Source: Falsibacillus albus (lineage in GTDB: Bacteria; Bacillota; Bacilli; Bacillales; DSM-25281). From it: a stretch of 64,000 nt of DNA. Every line of letters begins with the position of its first letter. Within the stretch, counting starts at the first letter, position 1. Positions 8,895 to 18,135 of this stretch are shown piece by piece. The stretch covers positions 194,430 to 258,429 of the forward strand of contig NZ_RCVZ01000003.1 of the NCBI RefSeq assembly GCF_003668575.1, written 5' to 3'. The translations under genes and the position numbers were made by a program. Below the pieces are notes generated by a model. It was not told where the DNA came from. It searched no databases and saw nothing but the letters and a program-made list of their open reading frames with translations.

Positions 8895-9509
8895 TTAGTT
8901 ATTTATATATTTTTCAAAGACTTCCCCAAAATCCTTTTCATGGTACTGCTCCCTCACGGAAGTCATCCATGTGAAACCGAAATCCGTCAGCTCCTTGTAG
9001 GTATTGGCCAAGTTGATGTCTTCGGTTCTGGAATTATGAAGAACTGCAGCGGCTTTATCAAGACTTTGGGAGGCCATATCCATGAAAATGCCATTTTCAT
9101 GTGTGATTTCCGCAATACGCAATAGGGATTTATATAAATCTTTCAACTGCTCGATTTGATCCTTTCTCACATCAATATCGAAGCTTTCGTTCCCTAGTTT
9201 GAATTTGATTTCAACGTCCATATCGATTTTGCCGGCAGTCTCAAGGAACACGCTGGAGATTTTATGCTGTGAATATGGATAGCGCTTAAGCGTTCTTTTG
9301 GATGAAATCGCATTTTCACCGTCCACATGGATAACTGCTAGATTCGTAAAGCAGTATTCATCTGCTTTCGTTTTAATCAAAAAGTAGATTTTTTCATCAT
9401 CTTCATGCATCACATAGTCATCCGCATCGGTTTTATCGTAGTCTGACGGGCTTATGATAGTCCCGATATCTGATAATCCGAGAGCGTCAGAAGCAATTTT
9501 CTTAAACAT
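8895..9509 (-). CDS. bacterial PH-domain protein, YvbH-like
   Basis: A protein of 204 residues (from MFKKIASD) with an N-terminal bacterial pleckstrin-homology domain (about residues 1-120) and a YvbH-type C-terminal helical extension with a basic-acidic pattern. It resembles B. subtilis YvbH, whose function is unknown. No signal peptide or transmembrane segment is seen. A start four codons upstream (MRGYMFKK) is possible, but its ATG is almost fused to the GAAAGG site, so I prefer the inner one. Single gene between terminators. Confidence 0.75.
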   Translation of the reverse strand: MFKKIASDALGLSDIGTIISPSDYDKTDADDYVMHEDDEKIYFLIKTKADEYCFTNLAVIHVDGENAISSKRTLKRYPYSQHKISSVFLETAGKIDMDVEIKFKLGNESFDIDVRKDQIEQLKDLYKSLLRIAEITHENGIFMDMASQSLDKAAAVLHNSRTEDINLANTYKELTDFGFTWMTSVREQYHEKDFGEVFEKYINN

Positions 9510-9774
9510 GTATCCTCTCATCCTTTCGTTTTCACTTCACCTACATAATTTTAACAAAATTCACAACAGCATATAAACTGATTATTCACTATTTTATTTC
9601 CTTTTTACTCCATGCAGCTGACTTGAAACGTGCATAATTACTCACCTTCTGAATCTATACCCAGAATTTACTAGTATAATCTTCATCATTTTTTCTCTTT
9701 TTTTGTAAATATAGGTATAAAGAAACCGATACTAAAGTAGTAAATTAAAATTTCATCAAAAGAAGGGAAGCTTT

Positions 9775-10998
9775 ATGAGTACAAAAAAGGGCGTTATACT
9801 ATTTCTTATGTCGATACTATTGTTTTTTGGACTATCCAATACAATTTCTGCAGATAATCGGATTCTTAACGTGAAAGATTTTGGAGCTGTGGGAGATGGA
9901 GCTACAGATGACACTGTCGCCATTAAGAAAGCACTCTACCACGGAAAAGGACATAAAGTCTTTTTTCCTGAAGGAACCTATTTAATATCAAGTGCCATTA
10001 TTGTTAAAGAAAACACAGAAGTATATGGCACAAATGCCGTCATCAAAGCAAAGACGGATGGCGATACGATGTTCAGGGTTTTAGGGGATCAAATCAGCAT
10101 CCACGACCTGACCATCGATGGGGGCCATACATTTTTACGGGGTATGACGATCATGGACGGAACAAAAGATCTGGCACTCAGCTCCACGGTTTTCAAAAAC
10201 TTTGGACAGCCTGATTCAAAGACCCTCGCCTATTCCACACCGATTGCCATCAGAATCGAGGGAGGCGTGGAAAATGTAATGATGGACAAACTGACAATTC
10301 ATAATGTATTCGCGAAAAATGTTTCTTCCAAAGTTGGATGGTATCATAAGGTGGCAAGGGGGATTTTAATCAGTCCCGCATTGGATACACAAACGGGCAG
10401 TAAAAATATCACGATTCAAAACTCCTCCATATCGGACATAGGCCCAAAGGATGATGGAGATGGGATCGTGGTCCAAGGCTTCAATGAAGACGTCGGTTTG
10501 AGCATTATCAACAATACATTTTCAAAAACTTATAAAAGAGCCATTAAAATCCAATCCCCAGGAGCCGTCATCCAGAACAATCATATTTTTAATAGCTTTC
10601 ATGGAAACAATCATTACGAAACGTATAAAGAGAACGGCCAATACGATATGTGGTCAGCCATCTCGGTCTATGCAGACAATGTAAAAGTTGAAGACAATAC
10701 CATCGGCGGGATCGGGACATACTCGGCGGCCATCGACATTGCGGGCGGAAATGACGTTTATGTTTCAGGGAACGCCATCTCAAACCCGGAAAACTCTGCA
10801 GATTCCACATTAGATTTGATCAGGATCAACAAAGGCTACGACGGTACGAGTCAATTCCAAAACATTACTGTCATCAATAATTCTTTGATGAATGGCCGAT
10901 ATGGCGTGAATATGGTCGCTCATGTTCAGGGATTGAAGGTGTCTGGAAATCACTTCTCGAAAATCAAAAGCCTGACGAGTTCAAATATCCCGCAATAG
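9775..10998 (+). CDS. secreted right-handed beta-helix protein, pectate-lyase-3/GH28-like
   Basis: A 407-residue exported protein. Residues 1-26 form a Sec signal peptide (KKG, hydrophobic core ILFLMSILLFFGLSNT, cleavage likely after ISA). The mature protein starts with NVKDFGAVGDGATDDTVAIKKAL, the hallmark of the pectate lyase 3 / pectin-type superfamily, and then has repeated NNTFSK-, IQNNHIF-, VEDNTIGG- and VSGNAIS-like coils of a parallel beta-helix. It probably binds or cleaves a polyuronide or similar polysaccharide; catalytic residues cannot be fixed by eye. AAGAAGGG precedes the ATG. A PL8 lyase lies 1.5 kb downstream on the same strand. Confidence 0.8.
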   Translation: MSTKKGVILFLMSILLFFGLSNTISADNRILNVKDFGAVGDGATDDTVAIKKALYHGKGHKVFFPEGTYLISSAIIVKENTEVYGTNAVIKAKTDGDTMFRVLGDQISIHDLTIDGGHTFLRGMTIMDGTKDLALSSTVFKNFGQPDSKTLAYSTPIAIRIEGGVENVMMDKLTIHNVFAKNVSSKVGWYHKVARGILISPALDTQTGSKNITIQNSSISDIGPKDDGDGIVVQGFNEDVGLSIINNTFSKTYKRAIKIQSPGAVIQNNHIFNSFHGNNHYETYKENGQYDMWSAISVYADNVKVEDNTIGGIGTYSAAIDIAGGNDVYVSGNAISNPENSADSTLDLIRINKGYDGTSQFQNITVINNSLMNGRYGVNMVAHVQGLKVSGNHFSKIKSLTSSNIPQ

Positions 10999-11028
10999 AA
11001 GCGATCGATTTCAATTAGGGGGGATACG

Positions 11029-11448
11029 ATGGAATATGAACTAGACCCTATCGGGATTGCGGTGCGCAGAATTGAAGATAGCATATCGTTTTATACTACG
11101 GTATTAGGCGGAAGATTGCTTGACCGCTATCGAAGCGAAGCACCGGGAGTCGAAAGCGAGATTGCGATTATAGAAGTAAACGGCAGCAGGATTGAATTAT
11201 TGTCACCGACCAATAACACAACTTCGCCGATCGCCCGCTTCATCAAGCAAAAAGGAAAAGGCGTGCACCACATCGCCTACCATGTACATGACCTCGATGC
11301 CGCCCTTTCTGAATTGAAATCAAAAGGCATCCGGACACTCGAGGACACACTGCGGATCAACAAGCACGGCAGACGTTTGATTTATTTAAATCCTGCTGAC
11401 ACAGACGGAACCATCATCGAATACTGCGACTATCCGGAAACAAAATAA
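11029..11448 (+). CDS. methylmalonyl-CoA epimerase-like VOC protein
   Basis: A 139-residue VOC protein most like methylmalonyl-CoA epimerases, with SRIELLSP, GVHHIAYHV and DGTIIEYCDY in the right places for metal ligands. The first expected ligand is absent: the usual D-H-I-G-I-A-V reads DPIGIAV, with proline in place of histidine. It may thus use another metal set or another reaction, and I do not give a gene symbol. AGGGGGGATACG precedes the ATG, 30 bases after the beta-helix gene, so the two are probably co-transcribed. A strong terminator follows. Confidence 0.7.
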   Translation: MEYELDPIGIAVRRIEDSISFYTTVLGGRLLDRYRSEAPGVESEIAIIEVNGSRIELLSPTNNTTSPIARFIKQKGKGVHHIAYHVHDLDAALSELKSKGIRTLEDTLRINKHGRRLIYLNPADTDGTIIEYCDYPETK

Positions 11449-11460
11449 ATTAAAAAAAGA

Positions 11461-11499
11461 ACGAGTATGAATCATGGCGATTTCATACTCGTTTTTTTT
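11461..11499 (+). terminator. terminator after VOC gene
   Basis: Stem ACGAGTATGAA / TTCATACTCGT with a 9-nt loop, followed by a run of 8 T, and preceded by an A-run, so it can act in both directions. Confidence 0.85.
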
Positions 11500-11562
11500 G
11501 AATGGCTGTTTTCACCAAAATTGTTGTTATTCAAACGGTTTTTAAAGTTATCGATCATTGAT

Positions 11563-11746
11563 GTTGGTTGGAGCGGAAGGTGCGAGACTCCGGAGGGATT
11601 AGCGGGCAAGGTGAGACCCCGCAGCGGAGCGAGGAGATGTATCGGGCAGATGTTCGATTAAGTTCGGCTCCTCGTGTGCCAACATCGAACGACCTCACTT
11701 CCTGTGAGTCCCCTCGGAAAGCGAGCATCCTGCAGCGGAAACCAAC
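11563..11746 (+). repeat. dispersed palindromic repeat, short full copy
   Basis: About 184 bp with imperfect terminal inverted repeats (GTTGGTT...AACCAAC) and a central dyad (GTTCGAT...ATCGAAC). It includes GGTGAGACCCCGCAGCGGAG and TCGTGTGCCAACATCGAACG. It sits between convergent genes. Open frames through it on both strands are shadows of the palindrome. Confidence 0.85.
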
Positions 11747-11803
11747 ATTACTCAACTTTTATTATTACTAATAAACTTTTGTAAAACACCCTTGTCAATA
11801 TTT

Positions 11804-12244
11804 TTACCTTAAATTAAACATACCCTTTCCGGTTTCCATATCGATCGGCAATGATGAATGTTCATGTGTGATGCACCAGGAATCGTTTTCTTTTTTTAAA
11901 CAGAATGTGAATCTATTTGTCATCTGGCGAAGCTTCTCCCCCGTTTCTTCACTGTGGGCTGCAAATGTAACCGCACAATGAACGAAGGCGATATCCAAGT
12001 TTTCTTCGACAACTGAATCAGCAAAGTCTACTTTCAGCAGCACACCATCTTCTCTTAAACTATTAAACCAACCAATCACCGATTCCTTCCATTGTGAAAC
12101 CCCTTTGCTTTCCCAGCTTCCCCAGCAGTCATAAATATGAATATCAGGTGAGTAAGAAGATAGGAATTTCTCAACATCCTGTTCGTAAATGGAAGATCTG
12201 TAATTTCCCAAAACGTCCTGGACTTTATTAAAATGAGTCTTCAT
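11804..12244 (-). CDS. SnoaL-like / NTF2-fold protein
   Basis: A 146-residue protein with the layout of SnoaL/DUF4440-type NTF2-fold proteins: N-terminal helices ending in DVEKFLSSYSPDIHIYD, a WKESVIGWFNSL helix, and sheet strands ending in the HEHSSLPIDM signature typical of this group (often 'ITHEHSS'). Such proteins are small-molecule binding or ketosteroid-isomerase-like; no substrate can be named. No signal peptide. Single gene, reading away from the PL8 lyase gene. Confidence 0.75.
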   Translation of the reverse strand: MKTHFNKVQDVLGNYRSSIYEQDVEKFLSSYSPDIHIYDCWGSWESKGVSQWKESVIGWFNSLREDGVLLKVDFADSVVEENLDIAFVHCAVTFAAHSEETGEKLRQMTNRFTFCLKKENDSWCITHEHSSLPIDMETGKGMFNLR

Positions 12245-12501
12245 GCGTTCATCCCCTTTGTTTTAAATGGCAACCTATTATAGTTTCGATATTCCACATA
12301 TATTTCCTTCTATACGTTTTGGCAAATTGGGCCTTCAGCTGTTAAAGCGAATCATTCTCTTTACTACCAAGTTTCAATGCTAATAATCCATTAAATTCTC
12401 TTTTCAATTTCATCACAGCAATCAGCTGACCTCAAAATTATGATAGGTTATTAACAAGCTGCGTACATAAATACAACTTAGACAACTAGGGTGAACAATC
12501 A

Positions 12502-14637
12502 TTGAATAAAAAACGGAAAAAAATCCTTATTTTCTTAACGGCACTTTCACTTGCAATAATCTGCATCTTCAAACTGCAGCACAAGGAAGAACCTAAAGAA
12601 CCTAAGAAAAAACGTCATCCGCAGGAACATGTCATCGAAGATATCCAAAAGCGGCTTGACAGTCAATTGACAGAATCAGCCAAGACGATCAAAGTCCAGT
12701 CTTTTTTGCAAAAAATGAAGGAAGACGGTCAGTTCAGTGATATTTCCTATCATGGAAACAAAAGTAATCCACGCAGCGTGGTCGGCCACCTGCAGAGGCT
12801 TGAAACGATGGCAAAGGCATATAGTACAAAAGAAAACCCAGATTATCACAATAAAAAATTGCTTTATGATATTGAATCGGGACTAAAATACTGGGACTCC
12901 CTTGATGTCGAGGCTGAAAACTGGTGGTGGAACAGACTGCGGATCCCGATGCTGATGAGCAATATCCTTTTCCTGATGGATGATCATCTGACTGATGAGA
13001 CAAAATCGGGAACCGTCAAAGAAATCAATCATTATATCCATTCCGACGCCCCCGTATTGGAAGGGGTCAACCTCGTTCAGGCCGACAAGATCGACTTGAC
13101 GATGGCGTTGGTAGAAAAGAATAAAAAGCAAGTCCACCAAGCAGCCCAATCGGTAAGAAGCAATATTAAAGTGAGCAGCATCGGAATCCAGCCCGATATG
13201 ACCTTCCACCAGCATCAAGACGCTGTTCAGGTCGGGACATATGGCATTCGCTACGCGCTTGAAACGGCAAGAATGGCACAATTGCTTAACGGCACATCCT
13301 ATGCGTTTACGCACGATGAGGAAAACCTTTTATCCCATTTTATCCTGGATGGCATTCAATGGTTTACGCAAGGTCAAACGATCGACTATACAACTCTCGG
13401 CCGCGGTATCACCAGGAAGAGCAATGAAATGGGCGACTTGATGCAAACTGCCAAAATCATGGAGGGGCTGCCGACGACCAGGAAGGATGATTACAGGCGG
13501 CTCATCGAACGGCTTGATGGAAAGCTCCCTCCTTTCAGCGGGAATCGATATTATGGCACCTCCGGACTGATGGTGCACCATCAACTGAACTACTATACAT
13601 CCGTCCGCATGCTGCCGAAAGGAATGAACTCAAGCGAGCCTTATTATAACGGAGAAGGCGTGAACAACCGTCATTTGGCAGACGGAGCAAATCTCTTCTA
13701 CCTTCACGGAAGCGGCTACGCCGATATTTTCCCTGTGTGGGATTGGAGAAAGATTCCCGGTACCACAGTCGTGCACAGCGGCAAGGTAACGACACCTGCT
13801 TCCGGCAAGGAAAATACAACCTTCGGAAACAGCGATGGGAAGTACGGCATGTCAGCCATGTATATCAATTACAAAAACCTGAAGGCTAAAAAATCATGGT
13901 TCTTTTTCAAAGACACAGTGGTCGCCCTGGGTGCAGGCATCCATTCAAATAGCAGCAGCCCGATCGTCACAACGCTTGATCAGAGATTATGGAAAGAACC
14001 TGTCCAAACCTCCGATAATGGAACATTGGACAAAGATGTTCATGAAACAGTCGACAAGCCAAGCTGGGCATTTCATAATCACATCGGCTATATCCTGCCT
14101 GGCAAAAACGACCGGCTCCACATCCTGCTGAACAAGCGAAAATCAAGCTGGAGCGCCATCAATCACCGCTATGAAAAAAGCTCTACGGTCGATAAAAAAG
14201 TGCTTGAACTATGGATCAACCATGGCAGAAAACCGAAAAATTCCAGCTATGAATATATTGTCGTACCAGGCGTCTCAAAGGAAAAATTCGATCAAATCAA
14301 AAACCATAATCCGATCAATATTCTAAAAAATACAAAGGATATCCAAGCGGTCGAAAACAACAACCTTCATTATATACAGGCTATATTCTGGAAAGAAGGA
14401 ACATTAAAAACCGGGGACGGACTTGCAATACATGTAAATTCCCCCTGCTCCATTTTATTAAAACGAGAAAACAATAATTGGACCATCAAAACGGTCGAAG
14501 CAAAGAATGATAAATCTCCTGTTAAAGTATCGGTCAACCGTCACCTAGAGGGCACCAACGCCAACTGGCTGGACAAACGGGGGATTACCGAAATTCAAGG
14601 ATCGCAGAGCAACACACATTTTAAATTGATTAACTAA
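12502..14637 (+). CDS. polysaccharide lyase family 8 (hyaluronate/chondroitin/xanthan lyase type)
   Basis: A 711-residue protein with an N-terminal hydrophobic signal or anchor ([16 protein letters not shown], residues 9-24), an alpha/alpha-toroid domain (about 40-370) and a beta-sandwich (about 380-700). The segment [14 protein letters not shown], near residue 235, has His and Tyr nine residues apart, the spacing of the catalytic His399/Tyr408 pair in pneumococcal hyaluronate lyase; WWWNRLRIP supplies the aromatic patch. PL8 enzymes cleave uronic-acid polysaccharides by beta-elimination outside the cell. The start is TTG, placed 7 bases after AGGGTGA. No cell-wall anchor is seen. The exact substrate is uncertain. 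Confidence 0.85.
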
Positions 14638-14649
14638 AACACAAACGGG

Positions 14650-14721
14650 GTAGATGCTGCGGTGATGCTCCTCAATTCCCTCCCGTTGGAAAGAGAGCAT
14701 CCTGCAGTGGATACCAATCTA
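14650..14721 (+). repeat. truncated dispersed palindromic repeat
   Basis: Short remnant: GTAGATGCTGCGG at the left and GAGCATCCTGCAGTGGATACC at the right form an imperfect inverted pair; the centre is lost. Lies directly after the PL8 stop. Confidence 0.5.
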
Positions 14722-14736
14722 CTCCTCTCTTTGGAA

Positions 14737-14765
14737 GAAGCAAGTGAAAAACTTGCTTCTTTTTG
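14737..14765 (+). terminator. terminator after PL8 lyase gene
   Basis: Perfect 9-bp stem GAAGCAAGT / ACTTGCTTC with loop GAAAA, followed by TTTTTG. Confidence 0.85.
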
Positions 14766-14798
14766 TTGGCGGTTTTCTGAAAGAATTCATCTTTTAGT

Positions 14799-14981
14799 GT
14801 TGATTGCAGCGGAAGGGACGAGGCTCCAGAGGGAACAGCGAGTCGGATAAGAACCCGCAGCGGAGCGAGGAGATGTAAGGCGGATGTTCGATTAAGTTCG
14901 GCACATCGTGTGCCAACACCGAACGACCTCACTTCGTGTAAGGTCCCTCGGATAGCGAGCAGCCTGCAGCGCAAATCAACC
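14799..14981 (+). repeat. dispersed palindromic repeat, short full copy
   Basis: Same layout as the copy at 11563: GTTGATTGCAGCGGAAGG at the left, central GTTCGATTAAGTTCGGCAC and its partner GTGCCAACACCGAAC, and CTGCAGCGCAAATCAAC at the right. Lies between convergent genes. Confidence 0.85.
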
Positions 14982-15025
14982 TAGCTCACGCTTTGATATA
15001 TAGCAGCACACTACGAAAAAAACCA

Positions 15026-15064
15026 ACAAAAAAGAGGCTGTTCCATTTCGGAACAACCTCTTTT
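15026..15064 (-). terminator. terminator after acyltransferase gene
   Basis: Stem AAAGAGGcTGTTCC / GGAACAaCCTCTTT just past the stop codon, followed on the minus strand by TTTTTTGTTGGTTTTTTT. Confidence 0.85.
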
Positions 15065-15067
15065 CCG

Positions 15068-16192
15068 TTATGCAGATTGTTTGATCGGTTCTGGTGCTTG
15101 TTTCTTAACACCGCTCCGTTTCATTTTCTTCACTTTCGGAACCGGTATGATGAATGTGCTGAATGGGATGAATTGAATGATTCGGATGAAAATCATCGCG
15201 ATCACCATCACTGCCGCGAACATGACAAGAATGGCACGCGTATCCCAGTATGGTTCAGGCAAATGCCTAGCCATCAAATATAGGATCAATGGATGGACAA
15301 GATAGATCCCCATTGAATATTTTCCGATCAAAACCATTGGCTGCTTGATGAAATTCCATTTGCTAAGAAGTGGAAAAGTACCGATGATCGCAATCGAAAG
15401 CAAAGGAATATTCGCCAAGTTTGTTAAACGACGGTTCGATACGTACCCATGCATCGTATATTCAACAACGGCGCCTGCCGAAATGATCAATGCGAGCAGC
15501 AGCATCCTCCATGGTCTGCTTGTCGCATACTTAACGATTCCCTCCCAGAAGTAAGCAAGGAACGCACCGAAAGCAAAATAAGCGATCCAGATCGGCATAA
15601 ACGATTTGCTTGCTAAAAATGCGCCAAGCCCGCCTTTGATATCCGGGTGGAACCCATATAGATTGTAGCTGATGATGAACGAAATCACGGTGAAAATAAG
15701 CACGAGCGACTGCGTCCGCAGAACTTTTTGCAGTAATGGAAAAATCAAATAAAATTGCGCAACTATAAGAACAAAATAAAGGTGATAGAACGAATTACCT
15801 GTAATCACCTTTTCAGCTTCCGGCCAGAAATTCCCGAATGCCTGGTGATCGTAGTAATAAAGTAAAAATCTATAAACCAAACTCCATATGAAAAATGGAA
15901 TAATTACCTTGGCCATTCTTGATTTGAAGAAATAACCCAAATCAAAATTATTTCTCATACGCAGCTGATAAAACAGCAGGAAACCGCTGATCACTGCAAA
16001 AATCGGTGTACCGAAACGACCGATTTGATTAAGAAAATACGTGAACCATGTGTATTTCTCTCCGTTCATGAAATAGTTGGTCGCCGATACATGCACGCCT
16101 ACGACCAACAGGCAAGCAAATGCACGAAGGAAGTGAATTTCAAACAAATAAGTCTTTTCTTTTTTCGTGTTTGCTGTAGGTAACTTTTCCAA
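15068..16192 (-). CDS. membrane acyltransferase, acyltransferase 3 family
   Basis: A 374-residue integral membrane protein of the acyltransferase-3 (OafA/OatA/YrhL) family, which O-acylates extracellular carbohydrates. The signature EIHFLRAFACLLVVGVHVSA, with the conserved R and catalytic-type H, is at residues 18-37, followed by about ten hydrophobic helices and VHPLILY near the end. The C-terminus is a short basic tail; there is no SGNH domain, so it is the membrane part only, as in WecH or capsule-modifying types. Its neighbours are polysaccharide enzymes, but it is transcribed separately. AAAGGAGGA precedes the start. Confidence 0.85.
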   Translation of the reverse strand: MEKLPTANTKKEKTYLFEIHFLRAFACLLVVGVHVSATNYFMNGEKYTWFTYFLNQIGRFGTPIFAVISGFLLFYQLRMRNNFDLGYFFKSRMAKVIIPFFIWSLVYRFLLYYYDHQAFGNFWPEAEKVITGNSFYHLYFVLIVAQFYLIFPLLQKVLRTQSLVLIFTVISFIISYNLYGFHPDIKGGLGAFLASKSFMPIWIAYFAFGAFLAYFWEGIVKYATSRPWRMLLLALIISAGAVVEYTMHGYVSNRRLTNLANIPLLSIAIIGTFPLLSKWNFIKQPMVLIGKYSMGIYLVHPLILYLMARHLPEPYWDTRAILVMFAAVMVIAMIFIRIIQFIPFSTFIIPVPKVKKMKRSGVKKQAPEPIKQSA

Positions 16193-16458
16193 TGAATTTT
16201 CCTCCTTTTATTGGATTCCTCCTTTATTTTAATCGCCTCAGGACAGGCTGTGTGCACTTATCGGCAAATATAGCCTAACGTCCCGATTTCCAGTTGGGGA
16301 CATTTGTCGGAAATGCAACAATTGTAAACGGAAACATCCGTAAGCCTCGGGATGCGTCAATAGAGCTAGAAATTGCCGAACATTAAAATTTGATTAGAAA
16401 GTCCTTTTTGTTTTTTCATTTATGGGGAGCAGCCGGGTGGACACTTACTTTTAAATCC

Positions 16459-16982
16459 TTTTTTGCGAGCAATTCCGGTTTTTGCGCCATTCTCCACTTT
16501 TTTTGCGCGTAACTCTGATTTTTTGCGTCATTCCCCAATTTTTTGCGCGTAACTCTGATTTTTTGCGTCATTCCCCAATTTTTTGCGCGTAACTCCAGTT
16601 TTTTGCGCCATTCTCCACTTTTTTTGCGCGCAATTCCTGTTTTTTGCGCCATTCTCTACTTTTTTGCGCGCAACTCGGGTTTTTGCGCCATTCTCCACTT
16701 TTTTTGCGCGCAATTCCGGGTTTTTGCGCCATTCTCCACTTTTTTTGCGCGTAACTCTGATTTTTTGCGTCATTCCCCAATTTTTTGCGCGTAACTCTAA
16801 TTTTTTGCGCCATTCTACACTTTTTTTGCGCGTAACTCCGGTTTTTGCGCCATTCTCTACTTTTTTGCGCGTAACTCCGGTTTTTGCGCCATTCTCTACT
16901 TTTTTTGCGCGCAACTCGGGTTTTTGCGCCATTCTCCACTTTTTTTGCGCGTAACTCTGATTTTTTGCGCCATTCCCGAGTT
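16459..16982. repeat. tandem array: 13 copies of a 40-bp dimeric unit
   Basis: Twenty-six consecutive 20-bp (19-22) half-units alternate strictly between type A (T5-7 GCGCGTAACTCYGR) and type B (T5-6 GCGYCATTCYCYAN). GCG trinucleotides fall at 16465, 16484, 16505, 16525, 16545 and so on, ending near 16966. Four A-units carry the palindrome TTGCGCGCAA. Because 40 is not a multiple of 3 and few stops arise, several frames on both strands stay open; these are artefacts. T-tracts recur about every two helical turns, which predicts curved DNA. Confidence 0.95.
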
Positions 16983-17033
16983 TTTAGCGTGATAGACGAT
17001 TTCCTCCACAATCTCGATCCTCACTCTCCCCCA

Positions 17034-17064
17034 TCAAAAATGACCTGCCAACCTGGCAGGTCAT
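17034..17064. terminator. bidirectional terminator after alcohol dehydrogenase gene
   Basis: Perfect stem TGACCTGCC / GGCAGGTCA with a 5-nt loop, flanked by an A-run on the left and a T-run on the right; 20 bases past the minus-strand stop. Confidence 0.85.
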
Positions 17065-17082
17065 TTTTCCACAAATATATGA

Positions 17083-18063
17083 TTACTTTAATTTCGCAAC
17101 GATTTTTCCTTTTACATGGCGTTCTGATAGACGTACTAAAGCTTCAGGTGCTTCTTCCAACGAGATGACTTCCTTCAGCATGGAGTCTAGTTTTCCTTCA
17201 GCCATCAACGAGAGCATTTCGTCTCCCATGACGGCAAGATCTTGTTCCGCCCTCATATCACCTGATTGATAAGCGGCAGCGAGCGCAATTTCATGGTACG
17301 ACACAACTTTCGTGAATGATTTGATTTTCGTAAAGTCCGGTGCTCCTGCAATGTAAACGATGTGCCCCATGTAAGCAAGGCAGTCAAGCGAATCTGTTGC
17401 GCTCTGTCTGCTGACGGCGTCCACGACTGCATCGACTCCGCGTCCATCTGTAATTTCCATAACGCAGGCTCTAACGTCTTCTTCGCGATAATCGATCACA
17501 TAATCTGCACCAAGCGACTTCACATAATCATGGTTATGGGCAGAAGCGGTTGAGATGACGGTTTTACCCGCCAGCTTTGCCAATTGGATGCCGAACCCTC
17601 CGACGCCGCCTGCACCTCCGTGAATCAAGATGGTTTCTATTTGGTCGAACGGCAGCTTACGGAATAAGGATTGATAAGCGGTGTACCCGGCAGTCGGGAT
17701 AGCAGCAGCATCTTCGAAGGATACAGAATCAGGGATTTCCGAAACCATATGAGCCTTCGTAATGGCAAATTCCGCGTATGCACCTTTCTTCGTTAGGTCG
17801 CCATGATACACGACTCGATCTCCTTTTTTCCATTGGGTCACGCCTTCACCAACTTCAGCCACAACTCCCGCTGCATCCAAACCTATAATATGTGGATACG
17901 ACCAATTGGGATTTCCTCCGGTTGCTGTTTTATAGTCAACCGGATTCAGACCGACTGCATGGACTTCGATGAGGATTTCCCCTTCATTCGGCTTCGGCGC
18001 TTCGATTTCCTCCACCTTCATTTCCTTCCAAAGTCCTTTATCATTAAGCAATAGTGCTTTCAT
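17083..18063 (-). CDS. zinc-type alcohol dehydrogenase / quinone oxidoreductase family protein
   Basis: A 326-residue medium-chain dehydrogenase/reductase. The N-terminal GroES-like domain has GLNPVDYKTA and PHIIGLDAAGVVAEVGEGV; the Rossmann domain has IHGGAGGVGGFGIQLAK (about residues 147-163) for NADPH binding. It lacks the catalytic-zinc Cys at the usual first position (GLNPVDYK instead of G-C-CxxD), so it groups with quinone-oxidoreductase/YogA-like enzymes. It is divergent from an HxlR regulator gene, with palindromes between them, so it is probably induced by a reactive electrophile or carbonyl compound. Confidence 0.85.
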   Translation of the reverse strand: MKALLLNDKGLWKEMKVEEIEAPKPNEGEILIEVHAVGLNPVDYKTATGGNPNWSYPHIIGLDAAGVVAEVGEGVTQWKKGDRVVYHGDLTKKGAYAEFAITKAHMVSEIPDSVSFEDAAAIPTAGYTAYQSLFRKLPFDQIETILIHGGAGGVGGFGIQLAKLAGKTVISTASAHNHDYVKSLGADYVIDYREEDVRACVMEITDGRGVDAVVDAVSRQSATDSLDCLAYMGHIVYIAGAPDFTKIKSFTKVVSYHEIALAAAYQSGDMRAEQDLAVMGDEMLSLMAEGKLDSMLKEVISLEEAPEALVRLSERHVKGKIVAKLK

Positions 18064-18096
18064 TTATAACAGCTCCTATTAATTGATTTTCTTTAT

Positions 18097-18117
18097 ACGG
18101 TATATAATATATACTGT
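18097..18117. promoter_or_regulatory. probable HxlR operator 1 (dyad in divergent promoter)
   Basis: ACGGTATATA, one central base, then TATATACTGT: 9 of 10 positions are palindromic. TATAAT-like hexamers lie inside it on both strands, so a bound regulator would block both divergent promoters. Confidence 0.55.
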
Positions 18118-18135
18118 AACTGTTTCATACAAGAA

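Larger units (their letters stand above)
16193..17082. other. long intergenic region dominated by a tandem array
   Basis: About 270 bp of AT-rich sequence holding the acyltransferase promoter (minus strand), then the 40-bp tandem array (16459-16982), then a short unique piece and the alcohol dehydrogenase terminator. No believable gene. Confidence 0.7.

Noticed and set aside
11555-11771. Small ORFs of 64-67 codons on both strands (also at 14672, 41024, 46890 and 63574)
   Set aside because: All lie in the palindromic dispersed repeat, so mirrored frames are open on both strands; sequence similarity between them reflects DNA repeat copies, not protein families.
16459-16982. CRISPR array
   Set aside because: There are no unique spacers; both 20-bp halves are themselves repeats, and no cas gene is near.
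16416-17011. Long overlapping Lys/Arg-rich and Phe-rich ORFs on both strands across the tandem array
   Set aside because: They arise because the 40-bp unit lacks stops in several frames; the period is not a multiple of three, frames conflict, and there are no ribosome sites.
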